A stretch of 64,000 nucleotides of DNA from Luteococcus sp038433135 (GCF_038433135.1 NZ_JBCDMV010000009.1:1-64000); one strand, 5' to 3'; shown: positions 53,119 through 62,525, numbered from the stretch's first letter. The notes: generated by a model from the letters alone, not told the origin. Program-made: numbers and translations.

Positions 53119-55683
53119 TCACAGCACCGGCGGGGTGTGCCAGATCTCGCGGATGTAGTCCTTCATCGAACGGTCGCTGGAGAAGAAGCCGCTGCGGGCG
53201 ACGTTGAGGATCGCGGACTTGGTCCACGCCTCCTCGTCGGCGTAGAAGGCCTCCACCTTGGCCTGCGCCTCCATGTAGGAGCCGTAGTCGGCCATCGCCA
53301 TGAAGCGGTCCGAGGTGAGCCAGTTGGAGACGATCGGCTCGAAGACCCGACGGTCACCGTCGGAGAAGGCACCGGACGCGATCAGGTCGATCGCACCCTT
53401 GAGCCGCTCGTCGCTCTCGTAGTAGGAGCCCGGGTTGTAGCCCTTGGCCCCCAGCTCGGCCACCTCCGGCTCGGTCATGCCGAACAGGAAGAAGTTGTCG
53501 TCACCGACGTGCTGACGGATCTCCACATTCGCGCCGTCGTCGGTGCCGACGGTGAGTGCGCCGTTGAGGGCGAACTTCATGTTGCCGGTGCCCGACGCCT
53601 CCATGCCGGCCAGCGAGATCTGCTCCGACAGCTCGGCCGCCGGGATCAGCTTCTCGGCCAGGGTGACGTTGTAGTTGGCCGGGAAGGCCACCCGCAGCTT
53701 GCCCTGGGTCCGCTCGTCGGCGTTGACCACCGCAGCCACCTTGTTGATCAGGTGGATGGTGTCCTTGGCCATCTTGTAGCCGGGGGCGGCCTTGGCGCCG
53801 AAGACCACGGTGCGGCCCTGCACATCGGCCGGATCCAGCTTGCCGGTGATGATCTCGTTGTAGAGCGTCACGATGTGCAGCAGCTTGAGTGACTGGCGCT
53901 TGTACTCGTGCAGGCGCTTGACCATCACGTCGAGCATGTGGTCCTCGGGGATGATGATCCCGTCGCGCTGCTCCAGCAGCTTACCCAGCTTGGCCTTGTT
54001 CTGCCGCTTGACGTCGCGGAAGGCGGCGCGGAAGTCGGCGTCCTCGGCGTACGGCTCCAGCTCGCGCAGCCGCTCCAGGTCGTTCACCCAGCCCTTGCCG
54101 ATCGAGTCGGAGATCAGGGTGGACAGCGAGCGGTTGGCCAGTCGGATGAAGCGACGCGGGGTGACACCGTTGGTGACATTGGTGAACTTGCCCGGCCACA
54201 TCTCGTTGAAGTCCGGCAGCACCTTGTCGCGCAGCAGCTGGCTGTGCAGGGCGGCGACGCCGTTCACCTTGGAGCCGGCGACGGTGGCCAGGTAGGCCAT
54301 CCGGACCGAACGCTCCGGGTGCTCGGCGATGATCGACATCCGGCGCACGCGCATCTCGTCGTTGCCGAACTTCTCCCGCACCTGCTCCAGGAAGTGGTCA
54401 TTGATGTCGTAGATCAGTTCCAGGTGACGCGGCAGCAGCCGGCCCAGCAGCTCCACCGGCCAGACCTCCAGCGCCTCCGGCAACAGGGTGTGGCAGGTGT
54501 AGGCGAAACACTTCTGGGTGACCTCCCAGGCCTCCTCGAAGTCGAAACCCTGCTCGTCGATCAGGATGCGCATCAGCTCGGGCACCGCGATCACCGGGTG
54601 CGTGTCGTTCAGCTGGAAGATGATCCGCTCGTCCAGCTTGTGCAGGTCGAAGCCGGCCTCCAGCTGGTTGTGGATGAAGTCGTGCAGCGAGCAGGCGACG
54701 AAGAAGTACTGCTGCTGCAGGCGCAGCTCCTTGCCCTGGGGGGTGGAGTCCTCCGGGTAGAGCACCTTGGAGATGTTCTCCGCGAAGGTCTGGGCCCGCA
54801 CCGCGTCGGCGTAGTCGCCGGAGTTGAAGATCTGCAGGTCGAAGGCCTTGGTGGCCTGGGCGCTCCACAGGCGCAGGGTGTTGACCCGGCCGTTGAGGTA
54901 GCCGGGCACCATGTAGTTGAAGGGGATGCCCAGGACATTCCAGTCCGGGATCCAGGTGCTGGTCTTCCTGCCGTTGGCGTCGGTGCTGGTCTCGGTACGT
55001 CCACCGAAGTTCACCTGGACGCCGTGCTCGGGGTGGGCGAATTCCCACGGGCAACCGAGCGAGAGCCAGCTGTCTGGCTGCTCCACCTGACGGCCGTCGA
55101 CGAAGGTCTGGCGGAAGATGCCGTACTCGTAGCGGATGCCGTAGCCGATGCAGGGCACGTTCATGGTGGCCAGCGAATCGATGAAGCAGGCGGCCAGGCG
55201 GCCGAGGCCACCATTGCCGAGGCCGGGCTCGACCTCCTGGGCGCGAAGCAGGGCGAAGTCGATGCCGCACTGCTTGAGCGCCTCTTCGGCGATGTCGATC
55301 AGGCCGCTGGAGAGCAGGTCATTGCCCAGCTGTCGACCGAGCAGGTATTCGGCGCTCAGGTAGCCGACGGCCTTGTGCGGGTTCTCCCGCTGTTGGCGCT
55401 CGGTCTCCAGCCAACGTGCCATCAGGTAGTTGCGGACGGTGGAGGCCAGGGCCATGTACTGGTCGTTGACGCTGGAATTGGCCAACGACACGCCCTGGTT
55501 GGAATTCAGCTCGTGAAGGAATTCTCGGACGAAACCGTCGACGGTCACCGGCGGGGTGCCGACCGGCGCCTTGGCAACCGGGTGGGTCGGCGGGAACTGG
55601 GGGCCGGTGTGGCGGCCGGTACGCGGAGACTCGTCCGAATGCTCGGTGGTCGCGGGCGTGGGTGCTTCTACTGAATTGGACAC
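53119..55683 (-). CDS. glgP: Glycogen/maltodextrin phosphorylase
   Basis: This 854-residue GT35 enzyme releases glucose-1-phosphate from alpha-1,4-glucan ends. The PLP lysine lies in EASGTGNMKFALNGALTVGT, and the N-terminal VGYLSAEYLLGRQLGNDL and LGNGGLGRLAACF are family signatures. It has an additional proline- and threonine-rich N-terminus of about 45 residues. The GTG at 55683 lies 6 nt after TAGGCT, so a leaderless message is likely. It is divergent from glgE, with the same -10 hexamer on both sides. Confidence 0.96.
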   Translation of the reverse strand: MSNSVEAPTPATTEHSDESPRTGRHTGPQFPPTHPVAKAPVGTPPVTVDGFVREFLHELNSNQGVSLANSSVNDQYMALASTVRNYLMARWLETERQQRENPHKAVGYLSAEYLLGRQLGNDLLSSGLIDIAEEALKQCGIDFALLRAQEVEPGLGNGGLGRLAACFIDSLATMNVPCIGYGIRYEYGIFRQTFVDGRQVEQPDSWLSLGCPWEFAHPEHGVQVNFGGRTETSTDANGRKTSTWIPDWNVLGIPFNYMVPGYLNGRVNTLRLWSAQATKAFDLQIFNSGDYADAVRAQTFAENISKVLYPEDSTPQGKELRLQQQYFFVACSLHDFIHNQLEAGFDLHKLDERIIFQLNDTHPVIAVPELMRILIDEQGFDFEEAWEVTQKCFAYTCHTLLPEALEVWPVELLGRLLPRHLELIYDINDHFLEQVREKFGNDEMRVRRMSIIAEHPERSVRMAYLATVAGSKVNGVAALHSQLLRDKVLPDFNEMWPGKFTNVTNGVTPRRFIRLANRSLSTLISDSIGKGWVNDLERLRELEPYAEDADFRAAFRDVKRQNKAKLGKLLEQRDGIIIPEDHMLDVMVKRLHEYKRQSLKLLHIVTLYNEIITGKLDPADVQGRTVVFGAKAAPGYKMAKDTIHLINKVAAVVNADERTQGKLRVAFPANYNVTLAEKLIPAAELSEQISLAGMEASGTGNMKFALNGALTVGTDDGANVEIRQHVGDDNFFLFGMTEPEVAELGAKGYNPGSYYESDERLKGAIDLIASGAFSDGDRRVFEPIVSNWLTSDRFMAMADYGSYMEAQAKVEAFYADEEAWTKSAILNVARSGFFSSDRSMKDYIREIWHTPPVL

Positions 55684-55689
55684 GAGTCG

Positions 55690-55695
55690 AGCCTA
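55690..55695 (-). promoter_or_regulatory. -10 element of glgP (leaderless)
   Basis: TAGGCT on the minus strand is 6 nt from the GTG at 55683. The 112-nt gap to glgE must hold both promoters; no operator palindrome is evident. Confidence 0.5.
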
Positions 55696-55782
55696 ACGGA
55701 CGTACCGCCATAAGCCGCGAACGGTGCCCAAAGCATGCCGAGCAGCTTTCGCGAACCCTCGCCAGCCCGGTGCCTGCATGGC

Positions 55783-55788
55783 TAGGCT
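55783..55788 (+). promoter_or_regulatory. -10 element of the glgE operon (leaderless)
   Basis: TAGGCT lies 7 nt before the GTG at 55796. The hexamer is identical to that of the divergent glgP, which may give matched basal expression. Confidence 0.5.
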
Positions 55789-55795
55789 GGGGCGC

Positions 55796-57874
55796 GTGAG
55801 CAACCCCATGCACCGGTCAGAGGCAGTCTCCTCCCACGTGTCCGCGCCCGCATCCGCGTCGGCGCCCATGCGCGCCACCGAAGCAGCCGGCTTCGAGGCC
55901 GTGCGTCCCGTTCCCGGCTTCGGCCGGATCCCGGTCTGCAATGTCTTCCCCGTCGTGGAGGAGGGCAACTACCCGGCCAAGGCCGTGGTGGGCGAGTGGT
56001 TCCCGGTCCGCGCCAATGTCTTCCGTGAGGGGCACGACGCGGTCAATGCCACCATCGTGCTGACCAGCCCCTCCGGCAAGAAGCTGAGCTTCCCGATGAC
56101 CCAGCAGCAGCCCGTCGGGCTGGACATCTGGGAGGGCTGGGCCGCGGCCGACGAGGAGGGCGACTGGACCTTCCACGTCGAGGGCTGGTCCGACGTCTGG
56201 CACACCACCCACCACAATGCCGAGGCCAAGCTGCAGGCCGATGTGGACCGCGAGTTGGTCTGCCTGGAGGTTCGCCACGTCGCCGAGCAGGCCGCCGATC
56301 TGGCCGAGCAGGCCGGCGACGCCACCACCGCCACACTGTTGCGCGCCAAGGCCGCTGCCTTCCTGCCCGAGCTGCCCGCGATCGAGCTGTTGGAGATGCT
56401 GAACTCCAGCTCGCTGAACCGGGCCCTTGCCGCCCACGGACCGCGCGAGCTGGTCTCCCCCACCCGCGAGTACGGGCTGCGGGTCGACCGCCAGCGGGCC
56501 CTGTTCTCCAGCTGGTACGAGTTCTTCCCGCGCAGCCAGGGTGCCTGGTGGGATGAGGAGAACCAGCGCTGGCATTCCGGCACCTTCGCCAGCTCGCACG
56601 AGCGGCTGGAAGCCGCCGCGGCGATGGGCTTCGACATCGTCTACCTGCCGCCGATCCACCCGATCGGCACGGCTTTCCGCAAGGGCCGCAACAATTCGCT
56701 GACCCCCTCGGAGCACGACCCGGGCTCCCCCTGGGCCATCGGCAGCGTTGAAGGCGGCCACGACGCCGTCCATCCGGACCTGGGCACCATCGACGACTTC
56801 GACGAGTTCGTCGCCAAGGCCAAGAGCCTCAACCTGGAGATCGCACTGGACTTCGCGCTGCAGGCCTCCCCCGACCACCCATGGGTGACCGAGCATCCGG
56901 AATGGTTCACCACCCGCCTGGACGGCACCATCGCCTACGCCGAGAACCCGCCCAAGAAGTACCAGGACATCTACCCGATCAACTTCGACAATGACCGCGA
57001 TGGCATCTACCGCGAGTGCCTGCGGTTGCTGCAGTTCTGGATCGGCCACGGCGTGACCGTCTTCCGCGTCGACAACCCGCACACCAAGCCCGTCGACTTC
57101 TGGGCCTGGATCATGAGCGAGGTGCACAAGACCAATCCCGAGGTGCTCTTCCTGGCCGAGGCCTTCACCCGTCCGGAGATGATGCACGCCCTGGGCAAGG
57201 TCGGCTTCCACCAGAGCTACACCTACTACACGTGGCGCAACACCAAATGGGAGCTGGAGGAGTACCTCACCGAGCTCTCCCGGGAGTCGGCCCACATGTA
57301 CCGACCGAACTTCTTCGTCAACACGCCCGACATCAATCCCACCTTCCTGCAGTCGGGCAATCCGACGGCCTTCTCCATCCGGGCCATCCTGGCCGCGACG
57401 CTGTCGCCCACCTGGGGCGTCTACTCCGGGTTCGAACTGTGCGAGCACGAGGTCTTCCGGCACGGCGGCGAGGAATACCTGAACAGCGAGAAGTACGAGC
57501 TGCGCCCGCGGGACTGGCAGAACCACCAGCCCAACCTCTCCATGCTGATCGGGCGGTTGAACGAGATCCGCAAGCAGCACACCGCCCTGCAGCAGCTGCG
57601 CAAGATCGACTTCCACCACGCCCCAAATGATTCGGTCATGGTCTACTCCAAGACCGACGGTGAGGACCGGGTCATCGTGGTCTGCTCGCTGAACCCGTGG
57701 GATGCGGTGGACAGCGAGATCTACCTGGACATGTCCAAGCTGGGGCTTGACCAGGATGCCGTGCTGGAGGTGCACGACGAGCTGGGTGGCGGCACCTGGA
57801 CGTGGGGTGCCCGCAGCTATGTCAGCCTGCATCCCGGCAGCCCCGCCCACATCTTCAGCGTCACCGTCAAGTGA
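55796..57874 (+). CDS. glgE: Alpha-1,4-glucan:maltose-1-phosphate maltosyltransferase
   Basis: This 692-residue GH13_3 enzyme extends alpha-glucan with maltose from maltose-1-phosphate. Landmarks are FSSWYEFFPRSQGAW, IYLPPIHPIG-like VYLPPIHPIGTAFRKG, FRVDNPHTKP with the nucleophile Asp, and FLAEAFTRPEMM with the acid Glu; the phosphate-binding region is in the same barrel. The first 30 residues (serine/alanine-rich) are variable. The GTG at 55796 was chosen from the -10 spacing; an ATG at 55808 is the alternative. The gene is followed 20 nt later by maltokinase, which makes its substrate. Confidence 0.96.
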   Translation: MSNPMHRSEAVSSHVSAPASASAPMRATEAAGFEAVRPVPGFGRIPVCNVFPVVEEGNYPAKAVVGEWFPVRANVFREGHDAVNATIVLTSPSGKKLSFPMTQQQPVGLDIWEGWAAADEEGDWTFHVEGWSDVWHTTHHNAEAKLQADVDRELVCLEVRHVAEQAADLAEQAGDATTATLLRAKAAAFLPELPAIELLEMLNSSSLNRALAAHGPRELVSPTREYGLRVDRQRALFSSWYEFFPRSQGAWWDEENQRWHSGTFASSHERLEAAAAMGFDIVYLPPIHPIGTAFRKGRNNSLTPSEHDPGSPWAIGSVEGGHDAVHPDLGTIDDFDEFVAKAKSLNLEIALDFALQASPDHPWVTEHPEWFTTRLDGTIAYAENPPKKYQDIYPINFDNDRDGIYRECLRLLQFWIGHGVTVFRVDNPHTKPVDFWAWIMSEVHKTNPEVLFLAEAFTRPEMMHALGKVGFHQSYTYYTWRNTKWELEEYLTELSRESAHMYRPNFFVNTPDINPTFLQSGNPTAFSIRAILAATLSPTWGVYSGFELCEHEVFRHGGEEYLNSEKYELRPRDWQNHQPNLSMLIGRLNEIRKQHTALQQLRKIDFHHAPNDSVMVYSKTDGEDRVIVVCSLNPWDAVDSEIYLDMSKLGLDQDAVLEVHDELGGGTWTWGARSYVSLHPGSPAHIFSVTVK

Positions 57875-57894
57875 CCCACGACCCCCAGGAACAG

Positions 57895-59328
57895 ATGAAC
57901 AACGACACTTCCCCCATCGACGACCCCCGCCACGACCAGGTGGAGTCCGCGCTGGAGGCGCTGCAGGGTTTCGTGCTGCAGGCCCGTTGGTTCTCCGGCA
58001 AGGGCCGCGACGGCCAGTTGGGCGGGCTGGAACAGCCCGCCGACTGGATCGTCGCCCCTGGGGGCAATGCCCCGGCGGTACGCCCCGAGTACGTGACCGT
58101 CGTCTACCCCGACGACAGCCATGAGTACTACCAGCTCCTGGTCAGCTACCACCCGGAACCCGTCGACGGCTGCCTGATCGGCCCCGCGATGGAGCCCGAG
58201 CTGGGTTACGCCCACGACGCCCCGCGCGATCCCGAGGCAATGCGCGCCGTGGTCGCGGCCATCCTGGCAGGCTCCCAGGTGCCGCACGTCTGGATGGAGA
58301 GCCTCCCCGACGGCGCCAAGCTGCGCGGTGACCTGGAACCCCGGGTCTTCGGCGGCGAACAGTCCAACACCAATGTGCTGCTCGGCGACGTTGCCCTGAT
58401 GAAGATCTTCCGCAAGCTGGAGGTCGGCCCCAACCTGGACATCCAGATGCACGACGCCCTGGGCCGTGCCCGGGTCTCGTCGGCAGCCCGGCTCTACGGC
58501 TGGGTCTCTGGCATGCTGACACCCTTCAGCGACGAGACCTGGACCGATGGCGCCGAGGCGCCCGAGCCGCAGCGCGTCGACCTGATGATGATCAGCGAAC
58601 TGCTGCGCGATGCCCAGGACGGCTGGGAACTGGCCTGCGAGCAGGCCGGGCAGGGCGTCGGCTTCGCCGAGAATGCCGCGGCCCTGGGTGTTGCCCTGGC
58701 CGAGGTGCACACCGCGCTGGCCGACACCTTCGACACCTCCACCCTGGATGGTGCCGCCATCGCCGCCACCATGCGGGAACGGCTGGCCACCGCCGCGGCC
58801 CAGGCCCCGGCCCTGCAGCCGATGACCGAGCAGCTGGCCGCCGTCTTCGACGGTCTGGAGCAGGGCAAGGTGAAGGCCCAACGCGTGCACGGCGACTTCC
58901 ATCTGGGCCAGACCCTGTTGACCCCGGGCGGCTGGAAGATCATCGACTTCGAGGGCGAGCCGATGAAGTCCTTTGCCGAACGACAGCTGCCGGACAGCCC
59001 ACTACGGGATGTCGCGGGCATGCTGCGCAGCTTCGGCTACGCCACCAGCGTCTTCGACGAGCCCACCGGCGCGGCGGCAACCCAGTGGCTGCAGGAGGCG
59101 CGCACCGCCTTCCTGGACGCCTATGGCCGCCATGCCGGCTCGATCGATCCGGCGGCCCTGGCCGCCTATGAGGCCGACAAGGCCGTCTACGAAGTGGTCT
59201 ACGAGACCAGGAATCGCCCCAATTGGGTAGAAATTCCGTTGAGCGCGCTCGAGGCACTTGCCCCGGGTGCAGACACGACGTCGACCCCGACGTCTGGCGC
59301 AGCCGACGCTGCAGAGCAGGAGAACTGA
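57895..59328 (+). CDS. mak: Maltokinase
   Basis: This 477-residue kinase phosphorylates maltose with ATP to maltose-1-phosphate for GlgE. RVHGDFHLGQTLLTPGGWK and IIDFEGEPMKSFAERQL hold the catalytic Asp and the metal-binding residues of the aminoglycoside-kinase-like fold. The N-terminal cap starts at VESALEALQGFVLQARWFSGKG. It is not fused to TreS, unlike in some relatives, and no treS is in the window. The ATG at 57895 has AGGA 4 nt upstream; a GTG at 57871 that overlaps the glgE stop is the other option. glgB follows after 1 nt. Confidence 0.94.
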   Translation: MNNDTSPIDDPRHDQVESALEALQGFVLQARWFSGKGRDGQLGGLEQPADWIVAPGGNAPAVRPEYVTVVYPDDSHEYYQLLVSYHPEPVDGCLIGPAMEPELGYAHDAPRDPEAMRAVVAAILAGSQVPHVWMESLPDGAKLRGDLEPRVFGGEQSNTNVLLGDVALMKIFRKLEVGPNLDIQMHDALGRARVSSAARLYGWVSGMLTPFSDETWTDGAEAPEPQRVDLMMISELLRDAQDGWELACEQAGQGVGFAENAAALGVALAEVHTALADTFDTSTLDGAAIAATMRERLATAAAQAPALQPMTEQLAAVFDGLEQGKVKAQRVHGDFHLGQTLLTPGGWKIIDFEGEPMKSFAERQLPDSPLRDVAGMLRSFGYATSVFDEPTGAAATQWLQEARTAFLDAYGRHAGSIDPAALAAYEADKAVYEVVYETRNRPNWVEIPLSALEALAPGADTTSTPTSGAADAAEQEN

Positions 59329-59329
59329 G

Positions 59330-61264
59330 ATGGGCTACGACCTTGCAGGCGGGCTGACCGGCTGGGACATGGAAGGTTTCCAGAGCGGCGGAGACACCGA
59401 GCTGTGGAAGCGCCTGGGCGCCCACGTCGTCACCATCCCCACGGACGACGGCGGTACCGTGACCGGCACCCGGTTCAGCGTCTGGGCCCCGAATGCCCAA
59501 GCCGTCCAGCTGATCGGCGACTTCAACTTCTGGGGCGGCGACGAGATGTACCGCCTGCCCGGCACCGGTGTCTGGAGCCGCTTCATCGAGGAGCGCGGCA
59601 CCGACACGCTCTACAAGTTCCGGATCCAGGGCCCCGACGGCGTCTGGCGGGAGAAGGCCGACCCGATGGCCTTCTTCTGCGAGTCCGCCCCGTCCACCGC
59701 CTCCATCGTCTACGACAGCCAGTACATCTGGGCCGACGACGAGTGGATCGCCAAGCGGGAGAAGGCCGAGGCCCACAAGGAGCCGATGAGCGTCTACGAG
59801 CTGCACCTGGGCTCCTGGCGCAAGGGCCTGAGCTACCTGGAGCTGGCCGACGAGCTGGTGGAGTACGTCAAGTGGCAGGGCTACACCCACGTCGAGTTCA
59901 TGCCCGTCTCGGAGCATCCCTATGAGCCGTCCTGGGGTTACCAGGTGACCGGCTACTTTGCCCCGACCAGCCGTTTCGGCCGCCCCGACGACTTCCGGCA
60001 CCTGGTGGACAAGCTGCACCAGGCCGGCATCGGCGTCCTGCTGGACTGGGTTCCCGGGCACTTCCCCAAGGATGAGTGGGCGCTGGGCCGCTTCGATGGC
60101 ACCGCGCTCTATGAGCACGCCGATCCGCGCCAGGGCGAGCACATGGACTGGGGCACCTACATCTTCAACTACGGCCGCAATGAGGTGAAGAGCTTCCTGG
60201 TCAGCAATGCGCTGTACTGGATCAGCGAATTCCACATCGACGGCCTGCGCGTCGACGCCGTCGCCTCGATGCTCTACCTGGACTACTCCCGCAAGGACGG
60301 CGAGTGGGTGCCGAATGTCTTCGGCGGCCGGGAGAACCTGGAGGCGATCGACTTCCTGCGCTACACCAACAAGCACCTCTACGAGCGTCACCCCGGCGTA
60401 CTGATGATCGCCGAGGAGTCCACCAGCTTCCCCGGCGTCACCCGTCCAGTGCACCACGACGGGCTGGGCTTCGGGTTCAAGTGGAACATGGGATGGATGA
60501 ACGACTCCCTGCGCTACATCGAGCAGGATCCGGTCAACCGGCAGTACAACCACCACCTGATGACCTTCGCGATGGTCTACGCCTACTCGGAGAACTTCAT
60601 CCTGCCGATCAGCCACGACGAGGTCGTGCACGGCAAGGGTTCCATGCTCAACAAGGTGCCGCAGGACGACTGGCGCAAGTTCGCCACCATGCGCGCCTTC
60701 TACGCCTTCATGTGGGCCTTCCCCGGCAAGCAGCTGATCTTCATGGGTCAGGAGTTCGGCCAGCGATCCGAGTTCAGCGAGGAGAAGGGCCTGGAGTGGT
60801 GGGTGGCGGACATGTGGGGCCATGGCGGTCTCAAGCGCCTGTTCAAGGACATGAACGACATCTACCGCGACGAGCCGGCGCTCTATGCCCTGGACAATGA
60901 TCCCGCGGGCTTCCAGTGGATCGTCTCCGATGATGCCGCCGGCAATGTCTTCGGCTGGATCCGCAACGACGGCCTGGGCCGTCAGGTGGCCTGTCTGTTC
61001 AACTTCTCCGCGGAGCCGAAGAACACCTACGGCATCTGGCTGCCCAAGCCGGGCGTGTGGACGGAGATCCTGAACACGGATTCGCCCGCCTACGACGGCG
61101 ATGGCAACTTCGGCAACTACGGTCAGGTGATCGCCCGCGAGGCCGCCGCACCGTTCGGCAATGGCGCTGGCGCCACCGTGTGCATCCCGCCGCTGGGTGC
61201 GCTGTGGCTGCGCTACGACGCCGCCGCCACCGCCGAGCTGCCGGGCGACATGGGCATGGCCTGA
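59330..61264 (+). CDS. glgB: 1,4-alpha-glucan branching enzyme
   Basis: This 644-residue GH13_9 enzyme makes the alpha-1,6 branches of glycogen. CBM48 (VTGTRFSVWAPNAQAVQLIG) is followed by the barrel: DGLRVDAVASML (nucleophile Asp), VLMIAEESTSF (acid Glu) and ISHDEVVHGKGSM. The protein lacks the extra N-terminal N1 domain of longer GlgB forms. AGGAGAACTGAG precedes the ATG at 59330. It works with GlgE and maltokinase in the same operon. Confidence 0.96.
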   Translation: MGYDLAGGLTGWDMEGFQSGGDTELWKRLGAHVVTIPTDDGGTVTGTRFSVWAPNAQAVQLIGDFNFWGGDEMYRLPGTGVWSRFIEERGTDTLYKFRIQGPDGVWREKADPMAFFCESAPSTASIVYDSQYIWADDEWIAKREKAEAHKEPMSVYELHLGSWRKGLSYLELADELVEYVKWQGYTHVEFMPVSEHPYEPSWGYQVTGYFAPTSRFGRPDDFRHLVDKLHQAGIGVLLDWVPGHFPKDEWALGRFDGTALYEHADPRQGEHMDWGTYIFNYGRNEVKSFLVSNALYWISEFHIDGLRVDAVASMLYLDYSRKDGEWVPNVFGGRENLEAIDFLRYTNKHLYERHPGVLMIAEESTSFPGVTRPVHHDGLGFGFKWNMGWMNDSLRYIEQDPVNRQYNHHLMTFAMVYAYSENFILPISHDEVVHGKGSMLNKVPQDDWRKFATMRAFYAFMWAFPGKQLIFMGQEFGQRSEFSEEKGLEWWVADMWGHGGLKRLFKDMNDIYRDEPALYALDNDPAGFQWIVSDDAAGNVFGWIRNDGLGRQVACLFNFSAEPKNTYGIWLPKPGVWTEILNTDSPAYDGDGNFGNYGQVIAREAAAPFGNGAGATVCIPPLGALWLRYDAAATAELPGDMGMA

Positions 61265-61268
61265 GCCG

Positions 61269-62048
61269 ATGGCCGACGAGTTCGCGGTCCAGGTTGAGGT
61301 GACCGGCGACGTCGGCGTCGTGAAGTGGAACGGCGCCGTCGACGCGGACACCCTGGCCCGGGCCGTGAGCATGGCCGCCGACGACATCCTGCTGGGGCAC
61401 GCGGTGCGCCGTCTGGAGGTGGCGATCCCCGCTACCGACCAGATGGCGCGCCGCGCGCTGCACCTGGCCGGTTTCCGCCGCGAGGGCGTGCTGCGGCACG
61501 GCCTCGCGGTGGCCGACGGCGACTACATCGACGTCCACCAGTACTCCCGGCTGTCCGGCGACGTGGTCTACGGGCCGGAGGGTTTCTCCGCCGTGATGGA
61601 CACGGTGCTGCCCACCAAACGGCTGATCGCACACGCGGTCTTCCGTGACCAGGCCGGCCAGGTGCTGCTGTTGCAGACCACCTACAAGACCGACTGGGAG
61701 CTGCCTGGCGGCATCGTCGAACCGGGCGAACCACCCCGCGTCGGGGCCGAACGCGAGATCCTCGAGGAGCTGGGGCTCAACGTCAGCCTCGGCTCCCCCG
61801 CCCTGGTCGACTGGATGCCGCCCTACCTGGGCTGGGGCGACGCCCTGGAGTTCATCTACGACGGCGGGGTGCTGGACGCCAGCACCATCCACGAGCTGGT
61901 CCGCGAGGAACGCGAGATCGCCGCGATCCATTGGGTCTCCCGCGGTGACCTGCCCCAGCACGTCTCACCGCTCTCGGCCCGCCGGATCACCCTGATCCTG
62001 GACGGTTTCACCGGCTTCACCGAGGACGGCGTCGCCATCGTCCAGTGA
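61269..62048 (+). CDS. GNAT-like domain fused to a Nudix hydrolase
   Basis: This 259-residue protein starts 4 nt after glgB. Residues 1 to about 110 resemble the C-terminal half of a GNAT domain (RRALHLAGFRREGVLRHGLA, then DGDYIDVHQYSRL), without a clear acetyl-CoA motif. Residues about 120-259 are a Nudix domain with an intact Nudix box (GGIVEPGEPPRVGAEREILEE region; Gly, Glu and REILEELG in place). It should hydrolyse a nucleoside diphosphate-X compound. Its place in the GlgE operon suggests an ADP- or UDP-sugar, but that is inference. Confidence 0.85.
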   Translation: MADEFAVQVEVTGDVGVVKWNGAVDADTLARAVSMAADDILLGHAVRRLEVAIPATDQMARRALHLAGFRREGVLRHGLAVADGDYIDVHQYSRLSGDVVYGPEGFSAVMDTVLPTKRLIAHAVFRDQAGQVLLLQTTYKTDWELPGGIVEPGEPPRVGAEREILEELGLNVSLGSPALVDWMPPYLGWGDALEFIYDGGVLDASTIHELVREEREIAAIHWVSRGDLPQHVSPLSARRITLILDGFTGFTEDGVAIVQ

Positions 62049-62055
62049 GCACAGC

Positions 62056-62082
62056 GGTCCCTGACCAGATCCGATCAGGGCC
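62056..62082. terminator. Weak hairpin after the glgE operon
   Basis: CCCTGA (62059-62064) and TCAGGG (62075-62080) form a stem, extended by GG/CC after one mismatch. It lies 8 nt after the Nudix stop, between convergent genes. Confidence 0.45.
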
Positions 62083-62098
62083 CCTTCGGCGTGGCAGC

Positions 62099-62525
62099 TC
62101 AGCCTTCCGTCGTCGTTCCCAGTAGGCATCTCTGGGAGTTCAGGGCGCCGATCACGACCCGGGTGCTGCCCGAGCTGCCGTCGGCGGCGCGCAGGCTGAA
62201 GGTCTCCGAGATCGGGCCGGGGGTGACCGCCAGCACGTGCCGGGCCATCTTCGCCACGGCCTGCCGTACCGACTCGGGGGGTGCGCTGTCGCTCCGTCGC
62301 CCCGTCTTCCGCGGCCACCGTCGTCGTGGTACCGCCGGGGTACTGCTCCGCATTGCACAGCAGCGGGTAGCGGTCCTCGGTGTCCGACGGGTGGTAGAGA
62401 GGCCCGGTGAGCCGCCCGTCCAGGCGGGCCAGCAGCAGCCGCCCGTAGACCAGCACCGTGTCCGGCCAGGAGAGTCCGCCGGCATCCCATATGTTGTCCG
62501 GAATGGCGGCAGTGTTGTCCGTCAG
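62099..62525 (-). pseudogene. Broken gene of unknown function after the YbbN-like gene
   Basis: Coding-like sequence begins at CTG ACG GAC AAC, where the CTG overlaps the stop of the YbbN-like gene as CTGA, in place of the ATGA or GTGA used elsewhere. It reads TDNTAAIPDNIWDAGG, then VLVYGRLLLARLDGRLTG and YHPSDTEDRYPLLCNAEQYP. The frame is lost near a G6 run (62276-62281, plus strand) and sense continues with ESVRQAVAKMARHVLAV and VVIGALNSQRCLLGTTTEG. One base deleted from the run restores a product of about 141 residues. I do not recognise the family. It may be a pseudogene, or a gene with a CTG start and a base-call error. Confidence 0.5.

Noticed and set aside
57871..57894. GTG at 57871 as the maltokinase start
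   Set aside because: It overlaps the glgE stop as GTGA, which is plausible, but the ATG at 57895 has a well-placed AGGA and is closer to the conserved start of the family. The GTG remains possible.
58940..61387. Minus-strand open frame of about 815 codons opposite glgB and maltokinase
   Set aside because: Antisense shadow; glgB on the plus strand has every catalytic motif and a good ribosome binding site.
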